Made by a program: the position numbers and the translations under genes. Below, one piece after another: positions 43,162-54,537 of a stretch of DNA of 64,000 nucleotides. Under the pieces are notes generated by a model, which was given only the letters and a program-made list of their open reading frames with translations, was not told the origin of the DNA and did not search any database. Each line of letters opens with the position of its first letter. The stretch's first letter is position 1. This DNA is from Kushneria sinocarnis (GTDB taxonomy: Bacteria; Pseudomonadota; Gammaproteobacteria; Pseudomonadales; Halomonadaceae): assembly GCF_003633775.1 (NCBI RefSeq), contig NZ_RBIN01000003.1, positions 62,001 to 126,000 of the forward strand, in the 5' to 3' direction.

Positions 43162-44421
43162 TCAGGCAGTCGGGGCAGCGTCGAGGTGCCTTTCCCGACT
43201 GCGCACGCTGGCCCATAGCACGACCAGCCAGAACGAGTACATCATGACCCCGCTGTTATGGGCCATGAACACCTGCGAGAGCCCGAAGTCCATGTAGTTG
43301 ATGGGCAGCAGTACGCCTGCCAGGGCGAGCGCGCGCAGCTTCAGATCCTCCCTGGCCAGCCGTTTCGTGAACAGTTTCAGGGGCACGAGATACAGCGCCA
43401 GCAGCAGCACCAGCCCCGGTATGCCCCGTTTCAGCCAGGCATCCAGATATTCGTTATGCACATGGCTGTAATTGCCGATGACCGGACTGGCTACGCCCTC
43501 GTCAATCAGTCGGTCACGCGCCTGCTCGTAGCCGTGCAGGCCGTATCCAGCAAGGGGCTTTTGCGGGATCAGCCGGATGGCGGTCTCCCACATCGCAAAG
43601 CGCGCTCCCAGCGAGGTATGCGTATCTCCCTGCTCATGGAAGGCCGTCACGTTGCTGAACGCGGCATTGACGCGGTGCTGAATGCCCAGGGAGGGAACGG
43701 CGTAGGCCGTGATCATGGCGGTCAGCAGTGTCACCCCCATGGTGAGGGCCCATCGGCGCGGGATGTGCTGTCGGTAGGTTCGGTAAATGACCCACAGGAT
43801 GATCGGAAACCCGATCCATCCTCCGCGGCTGCCGGACATGAGCGAGCCGAAGATGCCCATGCAGGCGCCCACGGCGAGAAACGCCATCCAGCAACGCGCG
43901 CGGGTTCTGGTGCAGGCCCATCCCAGGCCGGCAAGGCACATGACCCCCATCAGCATGTTGAGATCGCCATACTGGATCACGTGCGTGAACCCTCGGGCGC
44001 GCTCATTCTCCTCGACCAGCTTCTGCCAGCCGGCCCAGCTTCCGGAGGCCATGGCCCCCAGCGCCAGCCCTGACCACAGCCAGCCATGGCGGGGCGGGTA
44101 TTTCATGAGAAACATCAGGGCGGGGATGGCCAGCACGAAGCGAATGGGCAGATCCAGTCCGCTGACCCCCTGGCCGTCCCAGCCGGCTTCGAGGGCATTG
44201 ATGGCGAAAAAGGCCACGAGTACGCCAATGATCAGCCGGTCTTCCCGGTCGGTTTGCGGCCTGTTGCCGGTCACCAGGATTGCCAGCCCGCCCAGTAACA
44301 GCAGCGCAGCGCCAAGTGAATAACCGGAAGAAATGATCAGGGCAACGGCGCCCAGCAGAAAAACCGATAGGCTGGAATAAATACTGGTGGCTTTTTTTCC
44401 AATTGATATATCGTGATGCAA
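43162..44421 (-). CDS. O-antigen ligase-like membrane protein (WaaL family)
   Basis: A polytopic protein with about 11-12 membrane helices and the Wzy/WaaL C-terminal region: a large periplasmic loop (about 255-335 of the 419-residue form) ending in the ligase motif HVHNEYLDAWLKRGIPGLVL, whose His is essential in WaaL proteins. These enzymes join lipid-linked glycans to lipid A-core. The start is uncertain: TTG at 44421 has AGGA seven bases upstream and gives the usual family length. ATG at 44553 adds 44 residues without recognisable content. It converges on the neighbouring glycosyltransferase with 32 bases between. Wzy polymerase cannot be fully excluded. Confidence 0.82.
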   Translation of the reverse strand: MHHDISIGKKATSIYSSLSVFLLGAVALIISSGYSLGAALLLLGGLAILVTGNRPQTDREDRLIIGVLVAFFAINALEAGWDGQGVSGLDLPIRFVLAIPALMFLMKYPPRHGWLWSGLALGAMASGSWAGWQKLVEENERARGFTHVIQYGDLNMLMGVMCLAGLGWACTRTRARCWMAFLAVGACMGIFGSLMSGSRGGWIGFPIILWVIYRTYRQHIPRRWALTMGVTLLTAMITAYAVPSLGIQHRVNAAFSNVTAFHEQGDTHTSLGARFAMWETAIRLIPQKPLAGYGLHGYEQARDRLIDEGVASPVIGNYSHVHNEYLDAWLKRGIPGLVLLLALYLVPLKLFTKRLAREDLKLRALALAGVLLPINYMDFGLSQVFMAHNSGVMMYSFWLVVLWASVRSRERHLDAAPTA

Positions 44422-44720
44422 AATGGCGTCCTTTGATCCATCGACGGCGTACCCACCGACTGCTTTCGCCCCGGTCAGGAGTACAAAATGGTTTTCGGGT
44501 ACGAATACGGGCCCGGTGACAGGGTCGGCAAACTTGTTATTGACCGCTTCCATGCCTGTCCCGGGGTGGCAGACGCGCACCTGCATGCGGCCAGAGCGTG
44601 TGCAGTCCGGTCGCGATTTTAACCACGGGCAAATCGGATATCCAGACTCTTTTCAATGGCCGAAGGGGCAAGAATGTACCGAATACCGGCCGTATTTTTT
44701 CCTTTGAAGCAAGGATTTCC

Positions 44721-45218
44721 ATGATGCCGATGAGCTGGAGTTTATTGCTGCTGATTCTTGCAGTGGTCATCGTGTTTGCCCTGGCAGCTTATGCCTGGTC
44801 GCTGCATCGTGAGCTGGCAAGAAGGCGGCAGGCCTGGTTAAGCGAACGTGACAGGGCGCGTGATTATTGTTTCGAAAGCCTGGATGTGATCGGTCGGGCA
44901 GTGCTGGCGGATCAGGTCGATCTGGTCGAGGGCTGCATTCGCATCAGTGTCATGCTGGATATTCTGGGGCAGGAGTTTGACCCACAGGGTGAGTTCGCCA
45001 TCTTTGATCGTATAAGACAGCGTACCGAACATCTGCATACCCATGAGGCGAGGGCGCAGCTGACGCCCGGCGAGCGCCTGCGGGAGGACCGCGATCGCTT
45101 GCACATTGCCGCTGACGAGCGCGACGCTGTGCATCGGCAGCTCGGGGAGTTGCTCGCATGGATCAGGCAAGCCGATGAAACCGGCACATCGAGCAGGGAC
45201 AGGAGAGCCTCTTCATGA
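44721..45218 (+). CDS. DUF2489 family membrane-anchored protein
   Basis: A 165-residue protein from the ATG at 44721 (AAGGA six bases upstream); longer in-frame reading upstream has no ribosome site. One N-terminal membrane helix (SWSLLLLILAVVIVFALAAY) is followed by a charged, helical cytoplasmic domain with YCFESLDVIGRAVLADQVDL and EGCIRISVMLDILG, matching the DUF2489 pattern. Function unknown. The next gene starts 18 bases after the stop, so the two are probably one operon. Confidence 0.78.
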   Translation: MMPMSWSLLLLILAVVIVFALAAYAWSLHRELARRRQAWLSERDRARDYCFESLDVIGRAVLADQVDLVEGCIRISVMLDILGQEFDPQGEFAIFDRIRQRTEHLHTHEARAQLTPGERLREDRDRLHIAADERDAVHRQLGELLAWIRQADETGTSSRDRRASS

Positions 45219-45236
45219 GCATCGAAAGGGTCATTC

Positions 45237-46268
45237 ATGCTGACGCTTGAGCAGTTGCGGGCGGTCGCTCCCGGTCGTCGTCTCGACCGGTGTCGGCAGC
45301 AGCTTGCGGCACGTGTGGAGCAGGTGCCCGGCCACCCCTGTATCGGCTATCGCGCCGGTCGGAGCGGGCCCTGCGTCAGCTGGGAGATTCTGCTCGATCC
45401 CGAGGCCGACGCCCTCGATGAGGGCGAGGCAGGACTGCTGCTGACCTTGTTCGAAGCCCTGCAGCATCTGGGGGAAGAGTTGCAGTGCGGAGCCGTCATG
45501 CTGCATTTCGGTCCGCTGAACAGGCCGTTGCATGAACTGCGCGCGGCGCTGGGCTGGACGGATATGCACCCCGGTCAGGCTTATCGGGTCATCGTCGGCG
45601 AGCCACGCGAGACAGCTGCTACGCTGCTGCCGGAAGCTGCCGGCCCCGGGGTGGCGAGATGGCTGGGCATTACGCTCAGTGGCGTCCGACCCGCTCGCGA
45701 AGGCCGGACTGCCGGACGCAGTCCGATCCCGGCAGCCTGTCGCATGGTTCAGGCTCTGCAGCGGTTGCCACTTCAGCTGCCCGAAGAGGAAGGTGCGGCC
45801 GAAATCAGCGTGACCCATCTGCGCGGTGGGGAGAGCGGTCATCTGCAAAGTCCCGACTCGGCCCATCTCGAGCTCGTGCTCAGGGCGCGTGACGAGTCGG
45901 CGCTTCAGGCGCTGGCGGAAGCGGCGGTTTCACTGGTCAGGGCCGAGGCAGCGGACGAGCTGCTGGGCGTCAACCTGGACTGGCATGAGCTGCCCGGACG
46001 CGATCGTTCCGCGGATTACCGGTTGATCGAACGTCTGACCCGGGCGCATGAGCTTGTCCTGAGCTATGGTGATGCCCCCTTTGAATACCAATCGACGTCG
46101 AAAGGCTTCGAAGATGATACAGTACCGGTCGTGCTCGGGTTATGCCCGGGGCGACCCCGGCGATGGCGGGCTGGTAGAAGCCGATCTCCTGCCGTGTCCA
46201 CGGAGCGAACACCGGCTGAATTGGTGATTTCCCTGACCAGATACTATTGTGAGAAAAACAGTGTTTGA
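45237..46268 (+). CDS. Unrecognised protein; possible metal-site-less M20 amidohydrolase relative
   Basis: 343 residues, AGGG six bases before the ATG, no signal peptide or membrane helix. By eye it follows the M20D amidohydrolase layout: GPCVSWEILLDPEADALDEG where a GP-x-RADMDALP stretch would be, LLLTLFEALQHLGEELQCGA like AMLLGAAKLLAE, ACRMVQALQRLP before a dimerisation-domain-like ISVTHLRGGESGHLQSPDSA, and GFEDD near the expected EDF. The His, Cys-Gly-His-Asp and Pro-Ala-Glu-Glu metal ligands are missing. If homologous, it is probably a non-catalytic member. It may act with the DUF2489 protein just upstream. The similarity is a manual impression and needs a profile search. Confidence 0.5.
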   Translation: MLTLEQLRAVAPGRRLDRCRQQLAARVEQVPGHPCIGYRAGRSGPCVSWEILLDPEADALDEGEAGLLLTLFEALQHLGEELQCGAVMLHFGPLNRPLHELRAALGWTDMHPGQAYRVIVGEPRETAATLLPEAAGPGVARWLGITLSGVRPAREGRTAGRSPIPAACRMVQALQRLPLQLPEEEGAAEISVTHLRGGESGHLQSPDSAHLELVLRARDESALQALAEAAVSLVRAEAADELLGVNLDWHELPGRDRSADYRLIERLTRAHELVLSYGDAPFEYQSTSKGFEDDTVPVVLGLCPGRPRRWRAGRSRSPAVSTERTPAELVISLTRYYCEKNSV

Positions 46269-46523
46269 CAATCATGCCCACATGCTGCAAAACACTGTTC
46301 TATCATTGCATCGTCCTCATGTATGGGGCACGTTGTTAATGCTGTCAGGGCACGGAATTGCCTTGATGAAAGAAGGCGTGCCGACTGGCTGAAAGAGTGC
46401 AAATGTGCTTTCTTTTGCCAGGCAGGAAGAGTGATTTCTTCTTGTAACGGCCTGAGCGCCTGAACCAGGAGCCGCTGAGTGATCCATGATCACCCGGCGC
46501 TTTATATAAAGAAGGAGTCTTGC

Positions 46524-47456
46524 ATGAATAAATCTGCAACTGGCTTACTGCTGGGATCTGCGCTGGTACTGGGCCTCTCCGGCTGTGCCAGTTCCGGTTC
46601 GCAGTCCTCCATGTCGAGCAGCAGTGGCAACGACGCATGGTATTCGTCGCCGTTCGTCTGCGGCCTGGCCGGTGGTCTGATCGGTGGTGGCATCGGTTAT
46701 GGTGTCAGCGGCGATGATGATGAAGAAACCGGTAGTGCCGTGGGTGGCGTTGCTGGCGCAACAGCAGGCGCCCTGTTGTGCTCCAGCAACGAACCTGAAG
46801 TGCTGGATTCCGACAATGATGGCGTCCCGGATGATCGCGATCAGTGTCCGGGTACTCCGGCCGGCGTTGCCGTTGATGCCCAGGGCTGCCCGCTGGACAG
46901 CGACGGTGATGGCGTTCCGGACTACCAGGATCAGTGCCCGGGTACCCCGGCCGGCGTTGAAGTGAACGCCCAGGGCTGCCCGCTGGACAGCGACGGTGAT
47001 GGCGTTCCGGATTATCAGGACCAGTGCCCGGATACTCCTGCCGGCGCCAAGGTCAACGCGCTGGGTTGCGTGGCCAACCTCGTGCTGCAGGATGTCAACT
47101 TCAAGTTCGACTCTGCCGAACTGACCTCCAACGCTCAGCAGATCCTGGGTGGCGTGGCCGAGAAGCTGAATGCCAACAGCTCCGTGCGTGTCAAGCTGAA
47201 GGGCTATACCGATTCCATCGGTACCGAGGCTTACAACAAGGATCTGTCGCAGCGTCGTGCCGATTCGGTCAAGCAGTACCTGGTCAGCGAGGGCGTCAGC
47301 GCCGATCGTATCGAAACCCAGGGTTATGGCGAGTCCAACCCGGTTGCGACCAACAGCACCGCCGAAGGCCGTGCCCAGAACCGTCGCACCGAAGTCGAGC
47401 CGCTGGGTGATGCCGGTCAGACCATGAACCGTTCGCAGGACAGCGGTTCCATGTAA
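46524..47456 (+). CDS. OmpA family peptidoglycan-binding lipoprotein with thrombospondin type 3 repeats
   Basis: 310 residues from the ATG at 46524 (AAGGAG upstream). It has a signal peptide with lipobox LGLSGC (Cys about 21), a Gly-rich glycine-zipper-like segment (AGGLIGGGIGYGVSGDD) and three Asp-rich thrombospondin type 3 repeats of the form DSDGDGVPDYQDQCPGTPAG (about 96-185). An OmpA C-terminal domain (about 195-290, with LKGYTDSIGTEAYNKDLSQRRA and NRRTEVE) binds peptidoglycan. It should tether the outer membrane to the wall, and the repeats probably bind calcium. The second and third repeats are near-identical at DNA level with a 90-base period. Monocistronic, with a strong terminator. 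Confidence 0.93.
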   Translation: MNKSATGLLLGSALVLGLSGCASSGSQSSMSSSSGNDAWYSSPFVCGLAGGLIGGGIGYGVSGDDDEETGSAVGGVAGATAGALLCSSNEPEVLDSDNDGVPDDRDQCPGTPAGVAVDAQGCPLDSDGDGVPDYQDQCPGTPAGVEVNAQGCPLDSDGDGVPDYQDQCPDTPAGAKVNALGCVANLVLQDVNFKFDSAELTSNAQQILGGVAEKLNANSSVRVKLKGYTDSIGTEAYNKDLSQRRADSVKQYLVSEGVSADRIETQGYGESNPVATNSTAEGRAQNRRTEVEPLGDAGQTMNRSQDSGSM

Positions 47457-47506
47457 GACGGTGGACCGACCGGACGGAGATTTTGTCGTAAAGTCTTCCG
47501 TCGATC

Positions 47507-47536
47507 AGAGAGCGCCTTCGGGCGCTCTCTTTTTTT
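47507..47536 (+). terminator. Intrinsic terminator after the OmpA-like lipoprotein gene
   Basis: A perfect 10-bp stem AGAGAGCGCC (47507-47516) and GGCGCTCTCT (47521-47530) closed by a TTCG tetraloop and followed by a T-run to 47536. The stop codon lies about 50 bases upstream. Confidence 0.95.
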
Positions 47537-47748
47537 GTCCGACACCTGCGCCTTGCCAGGGTATCGGTCATCAGGGTCGGGGCAATGGTTCCGCTGGACG
47601 CCGCCCCGTGTCGCTGGTAACGTTTTCGGCCACTTATTGTCCGGAGCTTGCATGTTGCCGGGCAGTGCGTCCGCGTTACCAGCCTTTTTGAAAAGTCCTT
47701 CAAGTGGCCCTTGGTAGGTGGTCACCACTGAACAGTCGAGGAAGATTC

Positions 47749-49647
47749 ATGCCCGTCATTTCACTGCCGGACGGCAGTCAGCGTCAGTTCGATCATCCCG
47801 TCTCCATCATGGAAATCGCCCAGTCCATCGGTACCGGTCTTGCCAAAGCTGCCGTGGCCGGTCGGATCAACGGTGTGCTGGTGGATACCGCTGATACCGT
47901 GGATCAGGATGCCTCGGTTGAAATCGTGACCGTCCGCGATAATGACGGGCTGGAGATCGTGCGCCACTCCTGTGCCCACCTGCTGGGCCATGCCGTCAAG
48001 CAGTTGTATCCCGATGCCAGAATGGCCATCGGCCCGGTCATCGAAGAGGGGTTCTACTACGACATTGACTTCGGGCGCTCGATTACGCCCGAGGATCTCG
48101 AAACGATCGAAGCTCGCATGAAGGAGCTGATCGAGCAGGACTACGAGGTCCGCCGCGAGTATGTCGATCGGGACCAGGCGCTGGCCACCTTCGTGGAGCG
48201 TGACGAGCCCTACAAGCAGGAGATCGTGCGCGAAATACCTCCCGGCGAAACCATCCGGCTCTACCATCATCAGGAATATGTCGACATGTGCCGCGGGCCT
48301 CACGTGCCCAATACCCGGCACCTCAGGGTATTCCGCCTGATGAAGCTGGCCGGTGCCTACTGGCGGGGGGATGCCGAAAGGCCCATGCTGACGCGCATCT
48401 ACGGTACCGCCTGGGCCGACAGGAAGCAGCTCAATGCCTATATCCAGCGAATCGAAGAGGCCGAAAAGCGGGATCATCGCAAGCTGGCGCGCAAGCTTGA
48501 TTTGTTTCATACCCAGGAAGAAGCGCCCGGCATGGTGTTCTGGCATCCGCTGGGCTGGACGCTGTGGCAGGTGATCGAGCAGTACATGCGGGGGGTCTAC
48601 AGGGCAGGTGGCTACCAGGAAATCCGCTGCCCCCAGGTCATGGATGTCTCGCTCTGGAAGAAATCCGGGCACTGGGACAACTATGCCGACAACATGTTCT
48701 TCACCGAGTCGGAAAAGCGTGAGTATGCGCTCAAGCCGATGAACTGCCCGGGGCATGTGCAGGTGTTCAACTCCGGGCTGCGCAGCTACCGCGAGCTGCC
48801 GGTCCGCTATGGCGAATTCGGTGGTTGTCACCGCAATGAGCCTTCGGGTGCGCTCCATGGCATCATGCGGGTCAGGGCCTTTACCCAGGATGACGGGCAC
48901 GTGTTCTGCACCGAGTCCCAGGTCGAATCGGAGGTCACGGCCTTTCATCAGCAGGCCCTGCAGGTCTATCGCGACTTCGGGTTCCAGGATATCGCGGTCA
49001 AGATCGCACTGCGCCCCGACAAGCGTCTGGGCGAGGATGCCGAGTGGGATCGTGCCGAACAGGCCCTGAGAGGCGCGCTGAGCAGTCATGATGTACAGTG
49101 GGAGGAGCTGCCCGGCGAGGGCGCCTTCTACGGCCCCAAGATCGAATATCACATGAAGGACTGCCTGGGCCGGGAGTGGCAGGTCGGCACCATGCAGGTG
49201 GATTTCATGATGCCTTCCCGGCTGGGCGCCCAGTACGTGGCAGAGGATGGCAGCCGGCATACCCCGGTGATGCTGCATCGTGCCATTGTCGGCTCGATGG
49301 AGCGCTTCATCGGTATCCTGATCGAGCACTACGCGGGGGCCATGCCCCTGTGGCTGGCGCCCGTCCAGGCCATGGTGATGACCATTACCGATGCCCAGGC
49401 ACAGTATGCCGCCGGTCTGACCGAGCAGCTGCAACAGGCAGGGCTGCGTGTCAAGTCGGACTTGAGGAACGAGAAGATCGGTTTTAAAATTCGTGAGCAT
49501 ACACTGCAGAAGGTTCCTTATCTGCTGGTGGTCGGTGATAAGGAAATCGAAAACGGCAGCGTTGCCGTCCGGACGCGGTCGGGTGAGGATCTGGGATCGA
49601 TGCCTGTCCCCGAACTGATCGAGCGGCTGACCGCGGAGACCGGGTGA
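47749..49647 (+). CDS. thrS: Threonine-tRNA ligase ThrS
   Basis: 632 residues (642 in E. coli) from the ATG at 47749, with AGGAAG six bases upstream. It has an N-terminal TGS domain (1-60), an editing domain with [14 protein letters not shown] (HxxxH metal-like motif near 70), and a class II catalytic core whose zinc site involves [10 protein letters not shown], with motif 2 ([11 protein letters not shown]) and motif 3 ([16 protein letters not shown]). The anticodon-binding domain starts at about 530. It charges tRNA-Thr and edits Ser-tRNA-Thr. It begins the classic thrS-infC-rpmI-rplT cluster. Its 290-base leader could hold a translational operator as in E. coli, but I could not verify tRNA-like arms. 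Confidence 0.97.
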   Translation: MPVISLPDGSQRQFDHPVSIMEIAQSIGTGLAKAAVAGRINGVLVDTADTVDQDASVEIVTVRDNDGLEIVRHSCAHLLGHAVKQLYPDARMAIGPVIEEGFYYDIDFGRSITPEDLETIEARMKELIEQDYEVRREYVDRDQALATFVERDEPYKQEIVREIPPGETIRLYHHQEYVDMCRGPHVPNTRHLRVFRLMKLAGAYWRGDAERPMLTRIYGTAWADRKQLNAYIQRIEEAEKRDHRKLARKLDLFHTQEEAPGMVFWHPLGWTLWQVIEQYMRGVYRAGGYQEIRCPQVMDVSLWKKSGHWDNYADNMFFTESEKREYALKPMNCPGHVQVFNSGLRSYRELPVRYGEFGGCHRNEPSGALHGIMRVRAFTQDDGHVFCTESQVESEVTAFHQQALQVYRDFGFQDIAVKIALRPDKRLGEDAEWDRAEQALRGALSSHDVQWEELPGEGAFYGPKIEYHMKDCLGREWQVGTMQVDFMMPSRLGAQYVAEDGSRHTPVMLHRAIVGSMERFIGILIEHYAGAMPLWLAPVQAMVMTITDAQAQYAAGLTEQLQQAGLRVKSDLRNEKIGFKIREHTLQKVPYLLVVGDKEIENGSVAVRTRSGEDLGSMPVPELIERLTAETG

Positions 49648-49680
49648 ACGCAGTTTCATCTCAACGACGGAGACCTAACG

Positions 49681-50220
49681 ATCAAGCGTAATAATCAGCG
49701 TGGACGGCCCCAGGACAAACGGGCCCCGATCAACGACCGTATTCGCGCCGACGAGGTCCGGCTCATCGACAATGACGGTGAGCAGCAGGGTGTCGTATCC
49801 CTTGAAGAGGCCCTGGACCGGGCAGCGGAGGCTGAACTGGATCTCGTTCAGATCTCCAATGCCGATCCTATCGTCTGCAAGATCATGGATTACGGCAAGT
49901 ATCTCTTCGAGCAGAAGAAGCAGAAGGCTGCTCAGAAGAAGAAGCAGAAACAGATCCAGGTCAAGGAAGTCAAGTTCCGGCCTGGCACCGACGAGGGCGA
50001 CTATCAGGTCAAGATGAAAAACCTGATTCGCTTTCTCGAGGACGGCGACAAGGGCAAGGTCACGCTGCGTTTCCGCGGGCGTGAAATGGCCCATCAGGAG
50101 ATCGGTCGCCGGCTCATGGAGCGCATTGAAAATGACCTTCAGGAGCTGGCTACCGTGGAGTCCCGTCCGAAAATGGAAGGCCGGCAGATGATCATGATGC
50201 TGGCCCCCAGGAAAAAGTGA
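49681..50220 (+). CDS. infC: Translation initiation factor IF-3, starting with AUC
   Basis: A 179-residue protein (180 in E. coli). No ATG precedes the conserved start. The frame reads ATC AAG CGT AAT AAT CAG from 49681, and GGAG lies eight bases upstream, so the initiator is AUC. This rare class of start codon is the basis of IF-3 autoregulation, since IF-3 discriminates against non-AUG starts. Family motifs follow: [35 protein letters not shown], a Lys/Gln-rich linker (about 80-100) and a C-terminal domain [16 protein letters not shown]. The first ATG downstream would remove the whole N-domain. It lies 33 bases after thrS. Confidence 0.96.
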   Translation: MKRNNQRGRPQDKRAPINDRIRADEVRLIDNDGEQQGVVSLEEALDRAAEAELDLVQISNADPIVCKIMDYGKYLFEQKKQKAAQKKKQKQIQVKEVKFRPGTDEGDYQVKMKNLIRFLEDGDKGKVTLRFRGREMAHQEIGRRLMERIENDLQELATVESRPKMEGRQMIMMLAPRKK

Positions 50221-50293
50221 TCCGCTGGCAGTCAAACGGGTACCCTGAGTACCGGCCTCGGGTTTTCTAAAGAAGATCGTGTGGAGTTATCCC

Positions 50294-50488
50294 ATGCCGA
50301 AAATCAAGAGCAACAGCGGGGCGGCCAAGCGCTTCCGGCGTACCGCTCACGGCTTCAAGCACAAGCAGTCGTATCGAAGCCACATCCTGACCAAGAAATC
50401 CACCAAGCGTAAGCGCCATCTGCGCGGCATGAAGCAGATTCATGACGCCGATCGGCAGCTGATCAATCGGATGCTTCCCTACATCTGA
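50294..50488 (+). CDS. rpmI: 50S ribosomal protein bL35
   Basis: A 64-residue, very basic protein with the L35 sequence start [20 protein letters not shown] and the typical end [10 protein letters not shown] used the ATG at 50294 (GGAG seven bases upstream), five codons into a slightly longer frame. It is in the conserved infC-rpmI-rplT order; in E. coli this operon is repressed translationally by L20, encoded next. Confidence 0.98.
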   Translation: MPKIKSNSGAAKRFRRTAHGFKHKQSYRSHILTKKSTKRKRHLRGMKQIHDADRQLINRMLPYI

Positions 50489-50523
50489 GTCTTACCGGAT
50501 TTTCTTTCGTCAGGAGTTGAATT

Positions 50524-50874
50524 ATGCCTCGCGTTAAACGTGGTGTCGTCGCACGCCGTCGTCACAAGAAGGTACTCAAGCAGGCCCGCGGTTACTATGG
50601 TGCCCGTTCGCGCACCTTCCGTGTTGCCAAGCAGGCGGTCATCAAGGCCGGTCAGTATGCCTACCGCGATCGTCGCCAGCGCAAGCGTCAGTTCCGGGCG
50701 CTCTGGATTGCACGCATCAATGCGGCTGCCCGCGCCAACGGCATGTCCTACAGCCGTTTCGTGGCAGGTCTGAAGAAGGCCGGCATCGAGATCGACCGCA
50801 AGGTGCTGGCTGACCTGGCGGTACACGAAAAGGCGGCCTTCACTGCCATCGTCGACAAGGCGAAGGCAGCCTGA
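50524..50874 (+). CDS. rplT: 50S ribosomal protein bL20
   Basis: 116 residues (118 in E. coli), strongly basic, starting [20 protein letters not shown] with the conserved [21 protein letters not shown]20 is an early 23S rRNA-binding assembly protein and, in E. coli, the autorepressor of rpmI-rplT. AGGAG lies six bases before the ATG. A terminator-like hairpin follows about 55 bases after the stop. Confidence 0.98.
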   Translation: MPRVKRGVVARRRHKKVLKQARGYYGARSRTFRVAKQAVIKAGQYAYRDRRQRKRQFRALWIARINAAARANGMSYSRFVAGLKKAGIEIDRKVLADLAVHEKAAFTAIVDKAKAA

Positions 50875-50917
50875 CAGTCGCCGCAGACGGATCTTCATGA
50901 TCCGGTGGCCCCGGTAA

Positions 50918-52078
<1,161 letters not shown>

Positions 52079-52123
52079 TTCATGCAGCTGTCAGCGTCAT
52101 AGTTACCGGTTTAGCGAGGCAAG

Positions 52124-54523
52124 ATGAAAGTTTCACAGCAGTGGCTGCGTCAGTGGGTGCCCCTGACGCTGGATGCCCAGACAATGGCCGATCAGCTCAC
52201 CATGGCCGGTCTGGAGGTGGACAGTGTCGAACGGGTGGCAGGATCGTTCAGCGGTGTGATCGTGGCGCGTGTGGTGTCGGTCGAACCTCATCCCGATGCC
52301 GGTCGGTTGAGCGTCTGCGAAGTGGATATCGGGACTTCGGCCGGCCTGCAGGTGGTCTGTGGTGCGCCCAATGTGGCAGTCGACCAGAAGGTGGCCTTCG
52401 CCAGGGTCGGTGCCGTGCTGCCGGGTGATTTCCGCATCAGTCAGACCGAGCTGCGTGGCGTGGCATCGAATGGCATGATCTGTGCCGAATCCGAACTGGG
52501 GCTGGTGGAAGAGAAATCCCCCGGTATCTGGGTGCTGCCAGCGGATGCTCCGGTTGGTGAGGACCTGCGCGACTGGCTTCAGCTCGATGATGCCACGCTG
52601 GATATCGATCTGACCCCCAACCGGGGTGACTGCCTGAGTGTGGCCGGACTGGCCCGCGAGCTGGGCGTGCTCAACCGCCATCCCGTCAGTGTACCCGAGA
52701 TAGCGGATGTGCCGGCCGTGACGTCCACGGCCTTTGATGTCAGCGTTTCCGCGTCCCGGGGGTGCCCGCGCTATGCGGCGCGGGTCATCGAAGACATCGA
52801 TATCTCGGTCGACACGCCGCTGTGGATGGTGGAGCGTCTGCGCCGCAGTGGCATACGCTCGATCGACCCCGTGGTTGATGTGACCAACCATGTGATGCTC
52901 GAGCTCGGTCAGCCGATGCATGCCTTCGATCTCGAACAGCTGGATCAGCATATCGATGTACGCATGGCCGAGCCCGGAGAGGAGCTGATCCTGCTCGATG
53001 GTCAGACAGTCGAGCTGCGCGAGGACACTCTGCTGATTACCGATGCCAGTGGCCCGATTGCCATTGCCGGGGTCATGGGTGGGCAGCGCTCTGCCGTCGG
53101 TCGGCAGACCCGTCATGTGGTGCTGGAATCGGCCTTCTTTGCGCCGCTCGGCGCCGCCGGGCAGGCGCGCTCCTATGGACTTCACACGGATGCCTCGCAC
53201 CGTTTCGAGCGAGGTGTCGATCCGGCCCTGCAGCTGCAGGCGATCGAGCGTGCCACGCGCCTGCTGATCGATATCTGCGGCGGCCAACCCGGCCCGGTGG
53301 TTGAAATTGCCAGTCCCGATCACCTCCCGGCCACCCGACAGGTGACCCTCGACAGCACGCGGGCTTCCCGGCTGCTGGGCAGTGCGCTGGGGCATGATGA
53401 AATCGTTGATATCCTGACCCGGCTGGGCATGTCGCTGAACGAGCTGATGAGCGGGCACTGGGAGGTCGAAATCCCCAGCTGGCGTTTCGATATCGGTCTG
53501 GATGTGGATCTGATCGAAGAGCTGGCACGCATTCACGGCTACAATCGCTTTCCTTCGCGCGCGCCGCAGGCACGCATGGCCCCGAAGGCCATCCCGGAGC
53601 AGCGGCTGTCACTGGACCGGCTGCGCGATCAGCTGGTGGCGGCAGGCTACCAGGAAGCCATCACCTACAGTTTCATCTCCCGTGAACAGCAGGCGCTGCT
53701 GACGCCTGAAAGCCAGGCCCCCGAGCTGGCGAATCCGATCTCCTCGGACATGGCCGTGATGCGTTCCAGCCTCTGGCCCGGGCTGATCCGTGCGCTGCAG
53801 CACAACCTCAATCGCCAGCAGACCCGCATCAGGCTGTTCGAGATGGGGCAGGTGTTCCAGGGTGATCTCGATTCGCTGCAGCAGTATTCCACGCTTGCCG
53901 GCGTCATCTGTGGTCCACGGGAGCCCGAAGGCTGGCTTTCGCACCGTGAGCATGTCGATTTCTTCGATCTCAAGGGGGACGTTGAATCGCTGATCGCACT
54001 GGGCGGCGATCCTGCTGCATGGCGTTTCGAGGCGGCCGAACATCCGGTATTGCATCCGGGCCAGTCGGCGCGACTGCTTCACCATGAGCGTCCGGTGGGC
54101 TGGCTGGGGGCGCTGCATCCCCGGGTGCGCGAAAGGCTGGATATCCGGGTCGGCGTGCTGGTTTTCGAGATCGAGCTCGAGGCGATTCAACAGGCGGCGC
54201 TGCCGGTGTTTACCCCGCTGTCACGCTATCCCGAAGTGCGGCGCGATCTGGCACTGATCGTCAACGAGCAGCTGCCGGTCGATGAGCTGCTGACACTCAT
54301 ACGCCGGCATGGCGGCGAGCATCTCAGGGAGTTGCGTCTGTTTGATGTCTATCAGGGCTCGGGGGTCGAGTCCGGCTACAAGAGTATTGCCCTGGGGTTG
54401 ACCTGGCAGCATGCTTCGCGCACGCTCACCGATGAAGAAATCAACCACCTGGTTGATGCCATCGTCAACGAGGCATCGAATCGCTTCGGAGCCACCCTGC
54501 GCGGTCAGGGGGGAAGCGCCTGA
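52124..54523 (+). CDS. pheT: Phenylalanine-tRNA ligase beta subunit PheT
   Basis: 799 residues (795 in E. coli). The N-terminal part has the tRNA-binding OB fold ([20 protein letters not shown] near 47-66) and the B3/B4 editing region near 210-400. The B5 and catalytic-like core follow ([20 protein letters not shown] near 450), and the C-terminal ferredoxin-like anticodon-binding domain lies at about 705-799 ([20 protein letters not shown]). It recognises tRNA-Phe and clears mischarged Tyr-tRNA-Phe. Directly followed by ihfA, as in enteric bacteria. Confidence 0.97.
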   Translation: MKVSQQWLRQWVPLTLDAQTMADQLTMAGLEVDSVERVAGSFSGVIVARVVSVEPHPDAGRLSVCEVDIGTSAGLQVVCGAPNVAVDQKVAFARVGAVLPGDFRISQTELRGVASNGMICAESELGLVEEKSPGIWVLPADAPVGEDLRDWLQLDDATLDIDLTPNRGDCLSVAGLARELGVLNRHPVSVPEIADVPAVTSTAFDVSVSASRGCPRYAARVIEDIDISVDTPLWMVERLRRSGIRSIDPVVDVTNHVMLELGQPMHAFDLEQLDQHIDVRMAEPGEELILLDGQTVELREDTLLITDASGPIAIAGVMGGQRSAVGRQTRHVVLESAFFAPLGAAGQARSYGLHTDASHRFERGVDPALQLQAIERATRLLIDICGGQPGPVVEIASPDHLPATRQVTLDSTRASRLLGSALGHDEIVDILTRLGMSLNELMSGHWEVEIPSWRFDIGLDVDLIEELARIHGYNRFPSRAPQARMAPKAIPEQRLSLDRLRDQLVAAGYQEAITYSFISREQQALLTPESQAPELANPISSDMAVMRSSLWPGLIRALQHNLNRQQTRIRLFEMGQVFQGDLDSLQQYSTLAGVICGPREPEGWLSHREHVDFFDLKGDVESLIALGGDPAAWRFEAAEHPVLHPGQSARLLHHERPVGWLGALHPRVRERLDIRVGVLVFEIELEAIQQAALPVFTPLSRYPEVRRDLALIVNEQLPVDELLTLIRRHGGEHLRELRLFDVYQGSGVESGYKSIALGLTWQHASRTLTDEEINHLVDAIVNEASNRFGATLRGQGGSA

Positions 54524-54537
54524 CAGGGAAAACGGAC

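Noticed and set aside
47761-49659. Leftward open frame of about 630 codons opposite thrS
   Set aside because: Composition artefact of codon bias on the opposite strand; no conserved content, and thrS is unambiguous.
50897-50917. pheM-like leader peptide before pheST
   Set aside because: The six-codon frame contains no phenylalanine codons.
52133-53536. Leftward frame of about 467 codons opposite pheT
   Set aside because: Antisense shadow without ribosome site or recognisable domain.
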